DNA of 5,764 nt from Hyphomicrobiales bacterium (GTDB lineage: Bacteria > Pseudomonadota > Alphaproteobacteria > Rhizobiales > CAYWUX01), in assembly GCA_028279265.1 (NCBI GenBank), contig JANQOC010000682.1:1-5764 (forward strand), in the 5' to 3' direction. Of the stretch, positions 5,002 to 5,764 are shown piece after piece. A program made the translations under genes and the position numbers. Under the pieces are notes generated by a model, which saw nothing but the letters and a program-made list of their open reading frames with translations, did no database searches and was not told the origin of the DNA. Position 1 is the stretch's first letter; each line of letters starts with the position of its first letter.

Positions 5002-5764
5002 ATGTCGTCCAAAACCGGCTCCTCTGAAACCTACTCACCCGCGTCCAGTTCCCCGGAATTTAATTCTCCCGAATCCAATCCCGAAATTGATCGTCGGCAC
5101 ATCCTGTATATGGGGACAAGTCTGGCGGCATTCGGCCTGATCCCCCGTCTGGCTTCGGCGGCCGGCGCACCCGATCCCCGGCTTCTTGTGGTCAATCTTC
5201 GCGGTGGCCTCGATGGTATTTCCGCTGTGATGCCTGTCGGCGACCCCGACTATATGCGGCTCAGGTCGTCATTTTTCAGTGATGTGAAATCCAAAGGAGC
5301 GCCGCTGGATCTCGATGGTTTCTTTGCCCTGAACCCGGAGCTGAAAACACTCCACCGATTGTTCACGAAACGCCAAGCAATTATTACGCATGCGGTGGCG
5401 TCGCCTTACCGGAAGCGCTCTCACTTCGATGCCCAGGAAGTTCTGGAGAGCGGCTATCCGGCCGCGATCAAGGCTGATTCCGGCTGGATGAACCGGGCTA
5501 TTTCCGCCTTGCAGACCGAGGGAAACATTACTCACAATCTCGGCCTGTCGGTCGGACACACTATTCCCCTGATTATGCGCGGCCCCGCAAAGGTGATGTC
5601 CTGGGCGCCGCAGATCCTGCCTCAATCCAGTGGTGATACAATTGACCGGCTGATGCAGCTTTACCAGGCGCAGGATCCGGAACTCGCAGCGGCCCTCAAG
5701 ATGGGTGCCGAGATGGATGCCATGGCACCGGAAAGGCTCTCGCGCAAATCCATGGGCGGCCGGG
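5002..5764 (+). CDS. DUF1501 family protein with Tat-like signal (3' truncated by window)
   Basis: The first 254 residues are present and the frame is open to the window end. The domain begins at LLVVNLRGGLDGISAVMPVGD (61-81), followed by DGFFALNPEL (105-114) and KRSHFDAQEVLESG (138-151), all typical of DUF1501. As I recall, the family is placed in the alkaline phosphatase/sulfatase-like superfamily. The N-terminus has an unusual Ser/Pro-rich stretch of about 30 residues, then DRRHILYMG with twin arginines R31-R32, a hydrophobic segment to about residue 50, and an ASA site (51-53). This matches a Tat signal in architecture, although the residues after the arginines are not perfect consensus. 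Export to the periplasm is therefore likely. It is translationally coupled to the DUF1800 gene, the usual genomic partner. Reaction and substrate are unknown. Confidence 0.9.
   Translation, partial: MSSKTGSSETYSPASSSPEFNSPESNPEIDRRHILYMGTSLAAFGLIPRLASAAGAPDPRLLVVNLRGGLDGISAVMPVGDPDYMRLRSSFFSDVKSKGAPLDLDGFFALNPELKTLHRLFTKRQAIITHAVASPYRKRSHFDAQEVLESGYPAAIKADSGWMNRAISALQTEGNITHNLGLSVGHTIPLIMRGPAKVMSWAPQILPQSSGDTIDRLMQLYQAQDPELAAALKMGAEMDAMAPERLSRKSMGGR
5035..5085 (+). repeat. Degenerate five-residue Ser-Pro repeat in the DUF1501 N-region
   Basis: Residues 12-28 read as SPASS, SPEFN, SPESN and PE, so Ser-Pro returns every five residues (15 bases) three times and a fourth, N-P, follows. The DNA copies are diverged but still share TCC/TCT-CC-GAA words. 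The repeat lies ahead of the twin-arginine motif, in the part removed with the signal peptide. Confidence 0.45.

Noticed and set aside
5269..5625. Minus-strand 118-codon frame within DUF1501
   Set aside because: It is antisense to conserved DUF1501 motifs and has no independent support.

Overview
The window reads as chromosomal DNA from a Gram-negative, moderately GC-rich bacterium. It has purine-rich Shine-Dalgarno sites of the GGAG type, a Tat-type signal peptide, and gene families common in Proteobacteria. An alphaproteobacterium is my best guess, but nothing in the window fixes the taxon. There are no RNA genes, insertion sequences, CRISPR arrays, origins or attachment sites that I can support.

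Layout. (1) Positions 1-292 hold no large gene, only a weak 45-codon ORF and several short dyads. (2) Positions 293-1966 carry two minus-strand genes. An AhpD/carboxymuconolactone-decarboxylase-like protein (1966 to 1373) is transcribed first, then a metallo-beta-lactamase-fold protein (1252 to 293). A 120-base spacer with nested inverted repeats separates them. (3) Positions 1967-2102 are a divergent control region with candidate back-to-back promoters and a perfect 13-base dyad. (4) Positions 2103-3320 on the plus strand encode a PhzS/UbiH-type FAD monooxygenase. (5) Positions 3321-3632 are a 312-base intergenic stretch with a good candidate promoter near its right end. (6) Positions 3633-4997 and 5002-5764 are a tightly coupled DUF1800-DUF1501 pair. 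The second gene has a Tat-like signal and runs off the right edge.

How the genes may work together. The monooxygenase, MBL-fold protein and CMD-like protein form a divergent, probably co-regulated set. This combination fits oxidation and downstream processing of an aromatic or other small organic compound, but the substrate cannot be read from the sequence and no regulator or transporter gene is present. The DUF1800-DUF1501 pair looks like a separate transcription unit for a probably exported two-protein system of unknown function.

The most notable protein-level observation is in the MBL-fold protein. It keeps the ligands of one zinc site (H79, H81, H163 and D182) but has replaced the three residues special to the second site (V83, R84 and R219 where Asp, His and His are usual). 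I see no clearly new multi-gene system. The most interesting material is this altered enzyme in its divergent cluster, and the uncharacterised DUF1800-DUF1501 pair.
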